DNA of 64,000 nt, taken from NCBI GenBank assembly GCA_029243165.1, contig JAQWSN010000024.1:1-64000 (forward strand), written 5' to 3'. The position numbers and the translations under genes are program-made. Below, in pieces: positions 8,198 to 17,940 of this stretch (within the stretch, counting starts at the first letter, position 1; every line of letters starts with the position of its first letter). Under the pieces are notes generated by a model that saw only the letters and a program-made list of their open reading frames with translations, did not search any database and was not told the origin of the DNA. This DNA comes from Flavobacteriaceae bacterium. GTDB lineage: Bacteria; Bacteroidota; Bacteroidia; Flavobacteriales; Flavobacteriaceae.

Positions 8198-8848
8198 CTA
8201 TTTTTTAGCAAATTTCCGAATCCAATAGACTATGAGAGGTGTTAAAACAAAGGTAGGGAGTATCCAGTAAATAACCTCAGGAATAAAGTTGGGAAAAACA
8301 GACTGATTTACCACCAAAAAAGCAGTCATTGATGCAATGTAAGCCCCAACGATTCAAGCGATATGAGCTCTGAGCCAATACTGTCTTTTTTTAGATTTTC
8401 CGTTGTAGTTTTCTATGTCTTTGCGTACACTGAGAAGTCCGATAAGTCCAAAAAGAAGAAGCGCCCAACCCATACTTTTTTCATTGAATAATAAAAAGAT
8501 CCCCCAGCCCATAAAGACAATTCCTACCACACCCATTCCACCTGTCAAAATCCAATCAATAAGCTTGGGTTTTTCGTCTTGATTTAACTTTTTTAAAAAC
8601 AAATAACGTTGCCCAGTACCTACCAAATAAATTGTAAAGATTCCTATGATTAAAAGAAAAAAGTTGAATTTTAAAATTGAAAGAATCAATGCAAAAATTG
8701 AGGTCGCAATCATGCTGAAAACAAAAATTCGTCCAACTCTTAGATGCCGTTTGCCACCCTTTTTAAAAAAGAGGTTCAAGCTTCCAGAAAACAAGCCAAT
8801 ACTTCCGAAAAAAATATGAAGTGCTAAGAATAAAGAGTAGGGATTCAT
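8198..8848 (-). pseudogene. DUF2306-like membrane protein, interrupted by TGA
   Basis: An open frame of 164 residues with four or five hydrophobic helices stops at TGA (8354-8356) after WLRAHIA. The same frame then continues with no frameshift for 52 more codons (IVGAYIASMTAFLVVN and so on, ending RKFAKK) to TAG at 8198-8200. The rejoined 216 codons look like a complete DUF2306-type membrane protein, in which I recall HI-R-(x)-GAYIA-(x)-TAFLVVN across this point, so CGA (Arg) to TGA is the likely change. It may be a recent pseudogene, an assembly error, or a truncated but expressed product. Function of the family is unknown. Confidence 0.65.
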
Positions 8849-8916
8849 AAATATGGGGTTTTGAATATTGAGAAAAGTTGGTTACGATAAGCTATCTTAA
8901 GATACAAACTAAAAAA

Positions 8917-9396
8917 TTATTTTAGAATGAAACTGGGAGTATTTGCCGAGGTAATTCCTTCAAAGCTTTTTCCATCAATAAGAATCGTGTGGTAATTTTT
9001 TTGTTTCGCTGCAATATTAAACAGAAGCTCATTGTGCACTTCGATGAATTGAGTTCCCTGAAATCTAAATTTAAAATTACTTTGATGTGAGTGGCCTTGA
9101 TGCGATACTTGCTCTACAGATACAAGCTCTAAAGGCTTGCCTTTTTGGTTTTTTAATAAAAAATTACGTTTGACGTAATTGTAAAATGATTTTTGAAAAG
9201 CTTCTTTCTCTTTTGCTCTCTCTAAGTTGGGATCATAATGAAGTAATGCTTTTCTGACAGTCCAAGGAAATTCAGCAAGAACATGTATCTGATCTTCTCT
9301 TTTTTCAATCGTAAAGAATGCTTCTTTAGTATTGTGTTCCCGATTTTCCCTTGTGGGAGTAAGGACTAAAAACAGCAGTGTTATTAACTTTAACAT
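8917..9396 (-). CDS. Secreted protein of unknown function (159 aa)
   Basis: Short N-terminal hydrophobic segment (MLKLITLLFLVLTP) suggesting export, then a mixed beta-rich domain with the motif GHSHQSNFKFRFQG. In size and layout it resembles a flavobacterial family of about 160-aa secreted proteins (DUF6702), but I cannot confirm membership. It begins immediately after the stop of the YHYH lipoprotein gene, so the two are very likely co-transcribed and perhaps functionally linked. I do not recognise a catalytic motif. Confidence 0.75.
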   Translation of the reverse strand: MLKLITLLFLVLTPTRENREHNTKEAFFTIEKREDQIHVLAEFPWTVRKALLHYDPNLERAKEKEAFQKSFYNYVKRNFLLKNQKGKPLELVSVEQVSHQGHSHQSNFKFRFQGTQFIEVHNELLFNIAAKQKNYHTILIDGKSFEGITSANTPSFILK

Positions 9397-10365
9397 TTAG
9401 ATTTTAAAGTCATTTGAGGGAGTCCCTCTGAAATATCTAGGAATGTAGGGAAAATCATCAGTCAGGACGTAATAATAAGTACCTGAAGGATATTCTGGTG
9501 TAACCCCTGTTCTTCCATTTGCTTGGTCTAGAGTTCCCAGACCTTCTTGGTATTCGTAATCGTTGGAGTAAACTCCATTGTATTCTCCGCAAGGAGCTGA
9601 TTCGCCATCACCCGGTCGGTTTCCTGTTTTGAGCTGATAACTTGATTTCATTTCGTTAACAGCAGAGGTATTGTCAGACGGATCGGTAAAGCCGTATTTG
9701 TAATAAATAGGAAAACCGTCTGCTGCGTAACCGATAAGTGTCATGGTATCTGGTGAGACTTCTTGATTTTCAAGATAAAGAACAGGAGCTCCATGATAAT
9801 GATATTTTCCTGTGGGTTGTACATGCGCATTGTTACAGTCAAGACCTATGGCTACATTGGTAGCTTCTAAATTCCATTCCCAGTTTACGTTTGGATTCAT
9901 GATGCCCTGATGAGGAAAAGGTTCAGCGGCTATTGGATCCAGTTCAACTCCGTTGAGTAAAACTCCAAAAGAGTATTCAGGTCCATTTGAAGAGAGTAGG
10001 GGGGTGAATTCTGCTGCGACTTGTGGCGAGGCGTTCATCTTTAAAACCGTATTTTGAGCTCTAATGGCATTAGGATTTAACGATCCTTGAACACGTCCAA
10101 ACAATCCCACCTTATGATTTGGAATACTGTTTGAAGAAATTTTTCGTTCTGTTCCTGTTGTTGTCTCTTCGAAAGATGGAGTTATTTCAAGACTCACTTG
10201 GCATTCTCCACGCGAAGTATCCAAAACCCGATCTGAAGTACAATTTTCTGAAGTAACATCTTCCAAATTGGTATCTTCTTCTGAAGACGAATCTTCAGTA
10301 CTACAGCCCAGTATTGTCAAAAGCACAAAGATTAAAGGGCAAAATATCAATAAAGAACTTTTCAT
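9397..10365 (-). CDS. YHYH-domain lipoprotein
   Basis: 322 aa. The signal peptide ends in a lipobox (VLLTILGC), followed by an acidic linker rich in Ser/Glu/Asp that would tether the domain at the outer membrane. The main domain carries the name-giving GKYHYHG motif, then IGYAADGFPIYYKYG and TYYYVLTDDFPYIPRYFRG, all features of the YHYH family. The clustered His/Tyr residues suggest metal binding, but the family has no established reaction. First gene of a two-gene minus-strand unit with the 159-aa secreted protein. Confidence 0.85.
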   Translation of the reverse strand: MKSSLLIFCPLIFVLLTILGCSTEDSSSEEDTNLEDVTSENCTSDRVLDTSRGECQVSLEITPSFEETTTGTERKISSNSIPNHKVGLFGRVQGSLNPNAIRAQNTVLKMNASPQVAAEFTPLLSSNGPEYSFGVLLNGVELDPIAAEPFPHQGIMNPNVNWEWNLEATNVAIGLDCNNAHVQPTGKYHYHGAPVLYLENQEVSPDTMTLIGYAADGFPIYYKYGFTDPSDNTSAVNEMKSSYQLKTGNRPGDGESAPCGEYNGVYSNDYEYQEGLGTLDQANGRTGVTPEYPSGTYYYVLTDDFPYIPRYFRGTPSNDFKI

Positions 10366-10433
10366 AGTCGAGTCACTTTATTAAAAGTAAATCTAATAAA
10401 TAATTAAAGGACTCTACTCAAAATTAAAGAACT

Positions 10434-11501
10434 TTACCCCAAAATTTTAGATACTAGAAAATCTCCAACCTCTGAAGTAGAATTCCCTTTTTCTCCGTTT
10501 TCTTTTAAATCCTCAGTTACGATCCCTTCGGCTAGCGATTGATCCACAACTTTTCGTATGGCAGCTCCTTCATCAGTTAGTCCAAAACTCATTTCAAACA
10601 TCATAGCGGCAGATAGGACAGTTGCCAGCGGATTGGCAATCCCTAAGCCAGTTGCTTGAGGAAAAGAGCCGTGAATGGGCTCATAAAGTGCATTTTCAGT
10701 TCCGACAGATGCAGAAGGCATCAACCCCATTGATCCTGAAATTACAGAAGCTTCATCGGTTAAGATATCACCAAAAAGATTTTCTGTGATTAAAACATCA
10801 TAGCTATTAGGCCATTGAACAAGTCGCATAGCTACTGCATCAACAAATTCGTAATTGACTTCCACTTCGGGATAATCTTTTTCCATTGCCTGAACGGTTT
10901 CTCTCCACAAGCGAGAACTTTCCAATACGTTGGCTTTGTCTACACAACATAATTTTTTAGATCGAGTCATGGCAAGTTCAAATCCTTTTTTTGCGAGTCT
11001 TTGGATTTCTTTTCGGGTGTAGGTACAGGTATCAAAAGCTGTGTCACCATTGTCCTTACGACCTCGTTCACCAAAGTAAATTCCTCCAGTGAGCTCTCTT
11101 AAAAAGACGAGATCTGTTCCTTCAATACGTTCTTGCTTTAAAGGGGATTTATCTAAAAGTGAGGGAAAGGTAAAGGTGGGTCTTACATTTGCAAATAAAC
11201 CTAGTTTTTGACGCATTTTCAACAATCCTTGTTCTGGTCGTACTTTTGCAGAGGGATCGTTGTCAAATCTTGGGTGACCAATGGCTCCAAACAAAACAGC
11301 ATCTGCCGCCAAACAAACTTGATGGGTTTCTTCTGGGTAGGGGTCTCCTACAGCATCAATTGCTGCTGCACCCGTAAGGGCAGGAGTCCAGTGGATATTG
11401 TGATTGTATTTTTGGGCAATGGCATCTGAGACTTTTACCGCTTGTTCGATAACCTCAGGTCCGATACCGTCTCCAGCTAAAAGAGCAATTTTTAAATTCA
11501 T
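10434..11501 (-). CDS. leuB: 3-isopropylmalate dehydrogenase
   Basis: NAD+-dependent oxidative decarboxylation of 3-isopropylmalate to 2-oxoisocaproate, the third step of leucine synthesis. 355 aa, normal for the family. The N-terminus has LLAGDGIGPEV. The substrate loop is seen in FLRELTGGIYFG and the metal-binding acid residues in the YDVLITENLFGDILTDEAS segment. Last gene of the minus-strand leu operon, starting 10 bases after the stop of the 2-isopropylmalate synthase-like gene. Confidence 0.96.
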   Translation of the reverse strand: MNLKIALLAGDGIGPEVIEQAVKVSDAIAQKYNHNIHWTPALTGAAAIDAVGDPYPEETHQVCLAADAVLFGAIGHPRFDNDPSAKVRPEQGLLKMRQKLGLFANVRPTFTFPSLLDKSPLKQERIEGTDLVFLRELTGGIYFGERGRKDNGDTAFDTCTYTRKEIQRLAKKGFELAMTRSKKLCCVDKANVLESSRLWRETVQAMEKDYPEVEVNYEFVDAVAMRLVQWPNSYDVLITENLFGDILTDEASVISGSMGLMPSASVGTENALYEPIHGSFPQATGLGIANPLATVLSAAMMFEMSFGLTDEGAAIRKVVDQSLAEGIVTEDLKENGEKGNSTSEVGDFLVSKILG

Positions 11502-11511
11502 GGATTTTGGT

Positions 11512-13023
11512 TTAAATAATGTTGAGCATTTTTTCTGTCGCTTTGATGGCAGAAACTGTTTGATCCGAGTCTAACCCTCGCGTTGTGAATTCTTTTTTCT
11601 TTGATTTCCATGTGATGGTTGTTTCACACAGTGCGTCTGAATTACTCCCAGGGGGAATCCTGACAGCATAATCGATAAGTAATGGCAAGCTCATTTTTTG
11701 CTTTGCATAAATTTTGTGCAACGCATTCCAAAAAGCGTCATATTGACCATCACCTGAAGCATTTTCTTCAAACGTTTTTCCCTCAATCTGGACAGAAACA
11801 CTGGTAGTTGGACTTAGACCCTTTGAGTGTGTTAGGACATAAGATTGAATTTTGACTTTGTCAGGAAGGTTGTTTCCTAGCACGTCAGAAATAATAAAGG
11901 GCAAATCCTCTGCAGTAACTCGCTCTTTTTTATCTCCAAGTTCGATAATACGAGTGGTTACTTTTTTCAATTCATCTTCATTCAAGGTTAGTCCTAATTG
12001 TTGAAGGTTTTTTTGAATATTCGCTTTACCCGAAGTTTTTCCCAGAGCATATTTGCGTTTTCGTCCAAAGCGTTCAGGAAGTAGTTCATTGAAATACAGA
12101 TTTTTTTTATGATCACCATCGGCATGAATTCCAGCAGTTTGTGTAAAAACATTTTCACCGACAATAGGTTTGTTAGCGGGTATTCGAAAGCCTGTAAAAG
12201 TAGCAACCAATTTACTCACTTGATGCAATGCATTTTCGTTGATGTTGATCTGGGTCTCAGGTAGAAAATCATTAATTACAGCGACCACACTGGCCAAAGG
12301 TGCATTTCCAGCACGTTCTCCCATACCGTTTACCGTCAAATGTAAACCGTTTACTCCGGCTTTAACCGCTTCGAGTGCATTCGCTACACTAAGATCGTAA
12401 TCATTGTGCCCGTGAAAGTCAAAACGAGTTTGTGGATATCGATTTAAAATTTTAGAGAGGTGTTTTGCGGTTTTATCAGGGGTTAGAATCCCCAAGGTAT
12501 CTGGTAATAAAATACGTTCTATGGGCTGTGTGACTAAGAAATCAAGGGATTGAAATACATAGTCTTCAGAGTTTTGCATTCCATTGCTCCAATCTTCAAG
12601 ATAGATGTTTGTTTTAAACCCCTCTTTTTGGGCGGCTTTAATACTTTTACTGATATTCTCAAAATGCTCCTCTGGAGTTTGTTTGAGTTGAAACTTCAAA
12701 TGATTTAATGAGCCTTTTGTCAATAAATTTTGAACCTGTGCTCCTGCCTCTTTCATCCAATTTATGGAAACTCCGTTATCAACAAATGTTAATACTTCTA
12801 CACCCTCAATTAAACCTTGCTCTTTCGCCCATGTAGTGATTTCTTTTACAGCTTTAAATTCTCCATCCGATACACGAGCTGAAGCGATTTCTATTCGGTC
12901 AACCTTTAATTCCTGTAATAATAATTTAGCAAGAGTAAGTTTTTCCAAAACAGTAAAGGAAACGCCAGAGGTTTGTTCTCCGTCTCTCAGAGTAGTATCC
13001 ATGATTTCGAGCGTTTTTCTCAT
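11512..13023 (-). CDS. Second 2-isopropylmalate synthase-like enzyme (IPMS or citramalate synthase type)
   Basis: 503-aa DRE-TIM metallolyase with a C-terminal LeuA allosteric domain. The N-terminal motif is [13 protein letters not shown] and the metal-binding HGHNDYDLSVANALEAV is present. The regulatory domain covers about residues 370-500. Members condense acetyl-CoA with a 2-oxo acid: 2-oxoisovalerate (leucine) or pyruvate (citramalate, feeding isoleucine). The substrate cannot be assigned by eye. It shares an operon with leuA, leuC, leuD and leuB and is clearly divergent from the shorter leuA, which lacks the regulatory domain. If the leuA frame really is broken, this paralogue would be the only intact candidate in the window for the first leucine step. 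Confidence 0.85.
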   Translation of the reverse strand: MRKTLEIMDTTLRDGEQTSGVSFTVLEKLTLAKLLLQELKVDRIEIASARVSDGEFKAVKEITTWAKEQGLIEGVEVLTFVDNGVSINWMKEAGAQVQNLLTKGSLNHLKFQLKQTPEEHFENISKSIKAAQKEGFKTNIYLEDWSNGMQNSEDYVFQSLDFLVTQPIERILLPDTLGILTPDKTAKHLSKILNRYPQTRFDFHGHNDYDLSVANALEAVKAGVNGLHLTVNGMGERAGNAPLASVVAVINDFLPETQININENALHQVSKLVATFTGFRIPANKPIVGENVFTQTAGIHADGDHKKNLYFNELLPERFGRKRKYALGKTSGKANIQKNLQQLGLTLNEDELKKVTTRIIELGDKKERVTAEDLPFIISDVLGNNLPDKVKIQSYVLTHSKGLSPTTSVSVQIEGKTFEENASGDGQYDAFWNALHKIYAKQKMSLPLLIDYAVRIPPGSNSDALCETTITWKSKKKEFTTRGLDSDQTVSAIKATEKMLNII

Positions 13024-13038
13024 CAGTTTTGGATTACT

Positions 13039-13635
13039 TTAGAGCGGCGTATTTGAAGCAAAATCTTTGATTTGCGTCTTTATGTTGTTTAAATAATCAA
13101 TATCGTCGTATCCGTTTAAAAGGTTTTCTTTTTTGTAGCTATTGATTTCAAAATTTTCTGAAGCTTCAGCAGCTCCTAGGGTGATTTTTTGGTTTAGTAA
13201 ATCAACGGTGAGGGTAGTATCTGGATCTTGTTCGATAACCTCAAATATTTGATTCAGAAATTCAGGAGATACCTGAACTGGAAGCACTCCAATATTGAGG
13301 CAGTTATTTCTAAAGATATCCGCAAAAAAACTTGAAACAACACATCGAAAACCATAATCATAAATTGCCCATGCTGCATGTTCTCTGGATGAGCCGGAAC
13401 CAAAATTACGACCACCAACCAAAATTTTTCCAGAGTAGGTAGAATTGTTCAAAACAAAATCTGTTTTTGGAGAATCGTCTTGATTGTATCTCCAATCACG
13501 AAATAAATTATCTCCAAAGCCTTTTCTTTCAGTCGCTTTTAGAAATCGTGCAGGGATAATTTGATCCGTATCCACATTTTCAATAGGTAAAGGAACAGCG
13601 GTACTGGTTAGGATATTAAATGAATCGTATGCCAT
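13039..13635 (-). CDS. leuD: 3-isopropylmalate dehydratase small subunit
   Basis: 198 aa, the swivelling domain that pairs with LeuC to isomerise 2- to 3-isopropylmalate. Diagnostic blocks: [17 protein letters not shown] near the N-terminus and [20 protein letters not shown] in the middle. It starts 5 bases after the leuC stop. The C-terminal extension is of the bacterial type. Its cofactor is in LeuC. Confidence 0.96.
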   Translation of the reverse strand: MAYDSFNILTSTAVPLPIENVDTDQIIPARFLKATERKGFGDNLFRDWRYNQDDSPKTDFVLNNSTYSGKILVGGRNFGSGSSREHAAWAIYDYGFRCVVSSFFADIFRNNCLNIGVLPVQVSPEFLNQIFEVIEQDPDTTLTVDLLNQKITLGAAEASENFEINSYKKENLLNGYDDIDYLNNIKTQIKDFASNTPL

Positions 13636-13640
13636 GATTT

Positions 13641-15035
13641 TTAAATTAAGGTTCTTGGATCGGTTATTTTTCCTGTAATGGCTGCAGCAGCGGCAACAAG
13701 AGGACTCGCAAGTAAGGTTCTTGAACCCGGTCCTTGACGACCTTCGAAGTTTCTGTTAGAAGTACTAACTGCATATTTTCCGGCAGGAATTTTGTCATCA
13801 TTCATGGCTAAGCATGCGGAACATCCAGGCTCACGTAGCTTGAATTCTGCAGCTTCAAAAACATCTAATAAACCTTCATCTTTGATAGCATTCAACACCT
13901 TATGTGATCCTGGTACTAACCAAGCAGTTACATTCTTAGCGCGTTTGTGACCCTTCACGATACTTGCAAAAGCTCGAAAATCTTCAATTCGTCCATTGGT
14001 ACAACTTCCGATAAACACGTAATCAATCGGTTTTCCTACCATATGCTCACCTTCCTTGTATCCCATGTATTCCAAGGATTTTTCATAGGTAGTTTTTCCA
14101 CCTTCAATATCAGAAGCACTGGGTATGGCTTTAGTTATGCTCATTCCCATTCCTGGATTGGTTCCAAATGTAATCATGGGATCAATTTCAGCTCCATCAT
14201 AGGTAAATTCTTTATCGAAAGCAGCTCCTTCGTCGGTATGTAAGGTTTTCCAATACTTCATTGCTTTGGTCCAATCGGAACCTTTTGGAGTAAACTCTCT
14301 GTCTTTTATGTAGTCAAACGTTTTTTTATCAGGCGCAATCATTCCTCCTCGAGCTCCCATTTCAATGCTCAAGTTGCATACTGTCATACGACCCTCCATA
14401 CTGAGATCTTCAAAAACTTCACCTGCATATTCTACAAAATAGCCAGTTGCTCCTGAAGTAGTCAATTTGGAAATAATGAAAAGTGCAACATCCTTAGGTG
14501 TCACTCCTTTATTTAAAGAACCATTCATAGTGATTCTCATTTTTTTTGGTTTAGGCTGCATGATACATTGAGTGGCTAAAACCATTTCCACTTCTGAGGT
14601 TCCAATACCAAATGCAATGGCTCCAAAAGCGCCATGAGTAGAAGTGTGGGAATCGCCACATACTATGGTGGCTCCAGGCTGCGTAATTCCGTATTCTGGT
14701 CCTACCACATGAACAATACCATTTTTCTGGTGTCCCAATCCCCAATAAGAAATTCCATGCTCATTTGCATTTTCTTCCAAAGCTTTCAATTGATTTCTTG
14801 AAAGCGGATCAGCAACTGGAAGATGCTGATTGATTGTTGGGGTATTGTGATCTGCAGTTGCAAAAGTTCGTTCAGGATATAAAACAGGGAGTTTTCTGTT
14901 TTTTAGACCCAAAAAAGCTACCGGACTGGTAACCTCGTGAACCATGTGCCGATCGATGAAAAGAACGTCTGGTCCCTGATCAATACTTTTTACAACGTGG
15001 GAATCCCAAACTTTATCAAATAGGGTTTTTTTCAT
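13641..15035 (-). CDS. leuC: 3-isopropylmalate dehydratase large subunit
   Basis: 464-aa aconitase-family subunit that holds the 4Fe-4S cluster. Cluster cysteines are visible in [13 protein letters not shown] and GCSACLAMN. Other family blocks are [15 protein letters not shown] and [13 protein letters not shown]. It works as a heterodimer with LeuD, encoded directly downstream. Second gene of the leu operon, 15 bases after leuA. Confidence 0.97.
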   Translation of the reverse strand: MKKTLFDKVWDSHVVKSIDQGPDVLFIDRHMVHEVTSPVAFLGLKNRKLPVLYPERTFATADHNTPTINQHLPVADPLSRNQLKALEENANEHGISYWGLGHQKNGIVHVVGPEYGITQPGATIVCGDSHTSTHGAFGAIAFGIGTSEVEMVLATQCIMQPKPKKMRITMNGSLNKGVTPKDVALFIISKLTTSGATGYFVEYAGEVFEDLSMEGRMTVCNLSIEMGARGGMIAPDKKTFDYIKDREFTPKGSDWTKAMKYWKTLHTDEGAAFDKEFTYDGAEIDPMITFGTNPGMGMSITKAIPSASDIEGGKTTYEKSLEYMGYKEGEHMVGKPIDYVFIGSCTNGRIEDFRAFASIVKGHKRAKNVTAWLVPGSHKVLNAIKDEGLLDVFEAAEFKLREPGCSACLAMNDDKIPAGKYAVSTSNRNFEGRQGPGSRTLLASPLVAAAAAITGKITDPRTLI

Positions 15036-15050
15036 GAAATGATGTTCTGT

Positions 15051-16199
15051 TTATATTTTACTTGCTTCAATGATCTTGGGTAAATCTTCATCATTAATTT
15101 CCTTTTGTTGATCTGCGACCACAAGGAATTGTTGATAAACTTTATCCAATTGTAGTTTATCTAATTCGTATCCAATATTTTTTGCTCGATAGGCCAGTGC
15201 GGCACGACCGCTTCTAGCAGTAAGAACAATAGATGATTCTGTAACACCTACGTCTTTTGGGTCAATGATTTCGTAGGTTTCTCTTTTCTTGATTACTCCG
15301 TCTTGATGGATTCCTGAAGAATGAGCAAATGCATTTGCCCCAACAATTGCCTTGTTGGGTTGTACGGGCATGGCCATACTTTCAGAAACTAATTTGCTGA
15401 TGCCATTTAGCATCTGAGATTGTATGCGTGTGTCTAAATTAAGTCCTGGATGTTGACGAAGAATCATAACGACTTCTTCCAAAGAGGTGTTTCCTGCACG
15501 TTCTCCAATACCATTTATGGTACATTCTATTTGTCGTGCACCATTTTGAACTCCTGCTATGGAATTAGCAGTTGCTAAACCGAGATCATTGTGACAATGA
15601 CACGATAGCCTAGCTTTATGAATCCCTTTAACATTTTCCATGAGGTACTTCATTTTAGCTCCGTATTCTTCTGGCAAACAATATCCTGTAGTGTCTGGAA
15701 TATTTAATACAGTAGCACCTGCTTTGATGACCGCTTCACAAACTCGTGCTAAAAATTCATTATTGGTTCTACCCGCATCTTCCGCATAGAATTCAACATC
15801 TTCTACATAAGATTTAGCGTGTTTTACTGCCGCTACAGCACGTTCGAGAACTTCATCCGCTGTAGCGTTGAATTTGTAACGCATATGACTCTCCGAAGTT
15901 CCAATACCGGTATGAATTCTTGATTTTTTTGCACTTTTAATAGCATCTGCAGCAACATCAATATCTTTTTTTACAGCTCTTGTAAGACCACAAACTCGCG
16001 CATTTTTAATTAATTTTGAAATTTCTTGTACGGATTTAAAATCTCCAGGACTGGAAATAGGAAAACCAGCTTCTAGAACGTCAACACCAAGAAAATCAAG
16101 CTGTTCAGCAATAATGAGTTTGGTTTTAGAGTCTAATTTACACCCCGGAACCTGTTCGCCATCGCGTAGGGTAGTATCAAAAATTTATACATAATCCAT
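15051..16199 (-). pseudogene. leuA: 2-isopropylmalate synthase, frame interrupted by TAA at codon 5
   Basis: The frame covers the whole catalytic domain of the short Bacteroidota Leu[46 protein letters not shown] and [12 protein letters not shown], ending IIEASKI. From the upstream ATG (16199) it reads MDYV, then TAA at 16185-16187, then the conserved core. Homologues I recall have [12 protein letters not shown] here, so CAA or AAA to TAA is the simplest explanation. The first ATG after the stop (15884) would remove 105 residues including the catalytic [10 protein letters not shown] start at the ATT directly after the TAA would keep the core intact, so the gene could still be functional. First gene of the leu operon. 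All active-site residues remain, which argues against old decay. Confidence 0.7.
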
Positions 16200-16271
16200 A
16201 GGGGGATATAAAAACACAATTTGTTAGATATTACGAATTTAAATTAAACCTCAATATTGAGATAAAATCCT

Positions 16272-16279
16272 TATTTTTG
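16272..16279 (+). promoter_or_regulatory. Possible -7 promoter element for the 528-aa gene
   Basis: TATTTTTG matches the Bacteroidota -7 consensus TAnnTTTG, about 75 bases before the ATG at 16354. I see no good TTG element at the expected distance upstream. A small hairpin (GACAG, loop of 6, CTGTC at 16293-16308) lies in the presumed leader. Confidence 0.35.
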
Positions 16280-16353
16280 TATTACAACATTCGACAGGAT
16301 AAACTGTCACATAAAACACTAATAATTAGTTAATTGCATCAAAACCCGTTACA

Positions 16354-17940
16354 ATGACAAGTGAGCAGAAAGATAATTTGTTTGTGCTTGTAAAATCTCT
16401 TACTAAGTCAGAAAAAAGACAGTTTAGATTGTACGTAGGCAGAATGGGTTCTAACGAAGACTCGAAATTCTTGAATCTCTTTCATCTGTTAGACAAGATG
16501 AATCGCTACGATGAAAAAGTGATTTTGAGAAAAGGCATTGTTACCAAACAGCAATTATCAAACTTGAAGGCGCATCTCTACAAACAAATTTTGATCAGTT
16601 TACGAATGAATCCTGTGCATAAAAACATAAGGATTCAAATCAGAGAACAATTGGATTTTGCAACAATCCTTTATCAGAAGGGTTTGTACAAACAAAGTCT
16701 TAAAGTTCTTGAAAAAGCAAAATTGTTAGCCATAAAAAATGAAGAAAAATACAGTGCTTATGATATTGTAGAACTTGAAAAAGTTATTGAATCACAATAC
16801 ATTACACGAAGTTTGAGCAATCGAACGGAAACCTTAATCTCTGAGGCAGACCAGTTAAGATTTCAAAATAATTTAGCTACTCGACTGTCGAATTTATCAC
16901 TTCAGTTGTACGAAAGATTGATCAAGGCAGGTTATGCTAAAAGTGATGAAGAATTTCGTGAGATCACGAAGTTTTTTTATGAGAATTTGCCTAAGTTAGA
17001 ATTTGATTCCCTTGGCTTTAGAGAGAAATTATGGTATTACAAAGCCCACGTTTGGTACAGTTTTCTAACGCATGACTTTCTTTCAACTTACCGCTATGCA
17101 TCCAAATGGATTGAGATGTTTGAAGAATCCCCTGCAATGATTGCCATACATCCGGTATTTTATTTAAAAGGAAATAATTATTTGATGGAAAGTCTTACTT
17201 TGATAAAATATCCCTCAAAATTTAAAGAAGTACTCCAACAAATGATGTCTCGAACATCCGATGATGAATTTCCTAAAAATGATAATTTAAAGGCGCTCAG
17301 TTTTCAGTTTTATTACAGTAATAAACTCAATTTACACTTTTTGGAGGGTAGTTTTGAAGAGGGTGCGGTCATTGTTCCGGAAATTAAGAAGGGAATTTCA
17401 AAATTCAGTAATCAGATCGATCCTCATCATATCATGATGTTTTATTACAAAATTGCTTGTGTCTATTTTGGTGCTGAGGATTACGAAAATTGTATTGTTT
17501 ATTTAGATAAAATAATAAGCAATAAAAATCTAAAAATGAGAGAAGATTTACTTTGCTTTTCTAGGGTCTTAAATATTTTTGCACATTACGAGGCGGGTTT
17601 TGATTATCATCTAGAAACCCACTTGAGAGAAACGTATAAATTTTTGATTAAAATGAATGATTTGCACGAAGTCCAAAAGGCAATGATTCGATTTGTGAAG
17701 GGGCTTGGTGACATTTACCCTCACGATTTGAAGCGGGCTTTTAAAGATTTATACAAAGAATTGAAGCAATATGAAAACGACCCTTACGAACGACGTTCCT
17801 TTTTATATCTCGATATCCTTTCTTGGCTTGAAAGTAAAATTAATAATGTTTCCATAGCTCAGGTAATTAGAAATAAAGCAGCATATCTCAATCGGAAAGA
17901 ACGGCCTTCCATATCCCCACTTTCAGCGGATCTGAAGTAA
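16354..17940 (+). CDS. Conserved helical-repeat protein of unknown function
   Basis: 528 aa, no signal peptide or membrane segment. The sequence is almost entirely alpha-helical and looks TPR-like, with repeated patterns such as ILYQKGLYKQSLKVLEKAK and YFGAEDYENCIVYLDKIIS. The N-terminus (LVKSLTKSEKRQFRLYVGRM) is distinctive and I recall it in Bacteroidota proteins without assigned function. It is transcribed divergently from the leu operon. Its 3' end overlaps the convergent pseudouridine synthase gene by 53 bases. A scaffolding or protein-binding role is a guess from the repeat architecture. Confidence 0.85.
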   Translation: MTSEQKDNLFVLVKSLTKSEKRQFRLYVGRMGSNEDSKFLNLFHLLDKMNRYDEKVILRKGIVTKQQLSNLKAHLYKQILISLRMNPVHKNIRIQIREQLDFATILYQKGLYKQSLKVLEKAKLLAIKNEEKYSAYDIVELEKVIESQYITRSLSNRTETLISEADQLRFQNNLATRLSNLSLQLYERLIKAGYAKSDEEFREITKFFYENLPKLEFDSLGFREKLWYYKAHVWYSFLTHDFLSTYRYASKWIEMFEESPAMIAIHPVFYLKGNNYLMESLTLIKYPSKFKEVLQQMMSRTSDDEFPKNDNLKALSFQFYYSNKLNLHFLEGSFEEGAVIVPEIKKGISKFSNQIDPHHIMMFYYKIACVYFGAEDYENCIVYLDKIISNKNLKMREDLLCFSRVLNIFAHYEAGFDYHLETHLRETYKFLIKMNDLHEVQKAMIRFVKGLGDIYPHDLKRAFKDLYKELKQYENDPYERRSFLYLDILSWLESKINNVSIAQVIRNKAAYLNRKERPSISPLSADLK

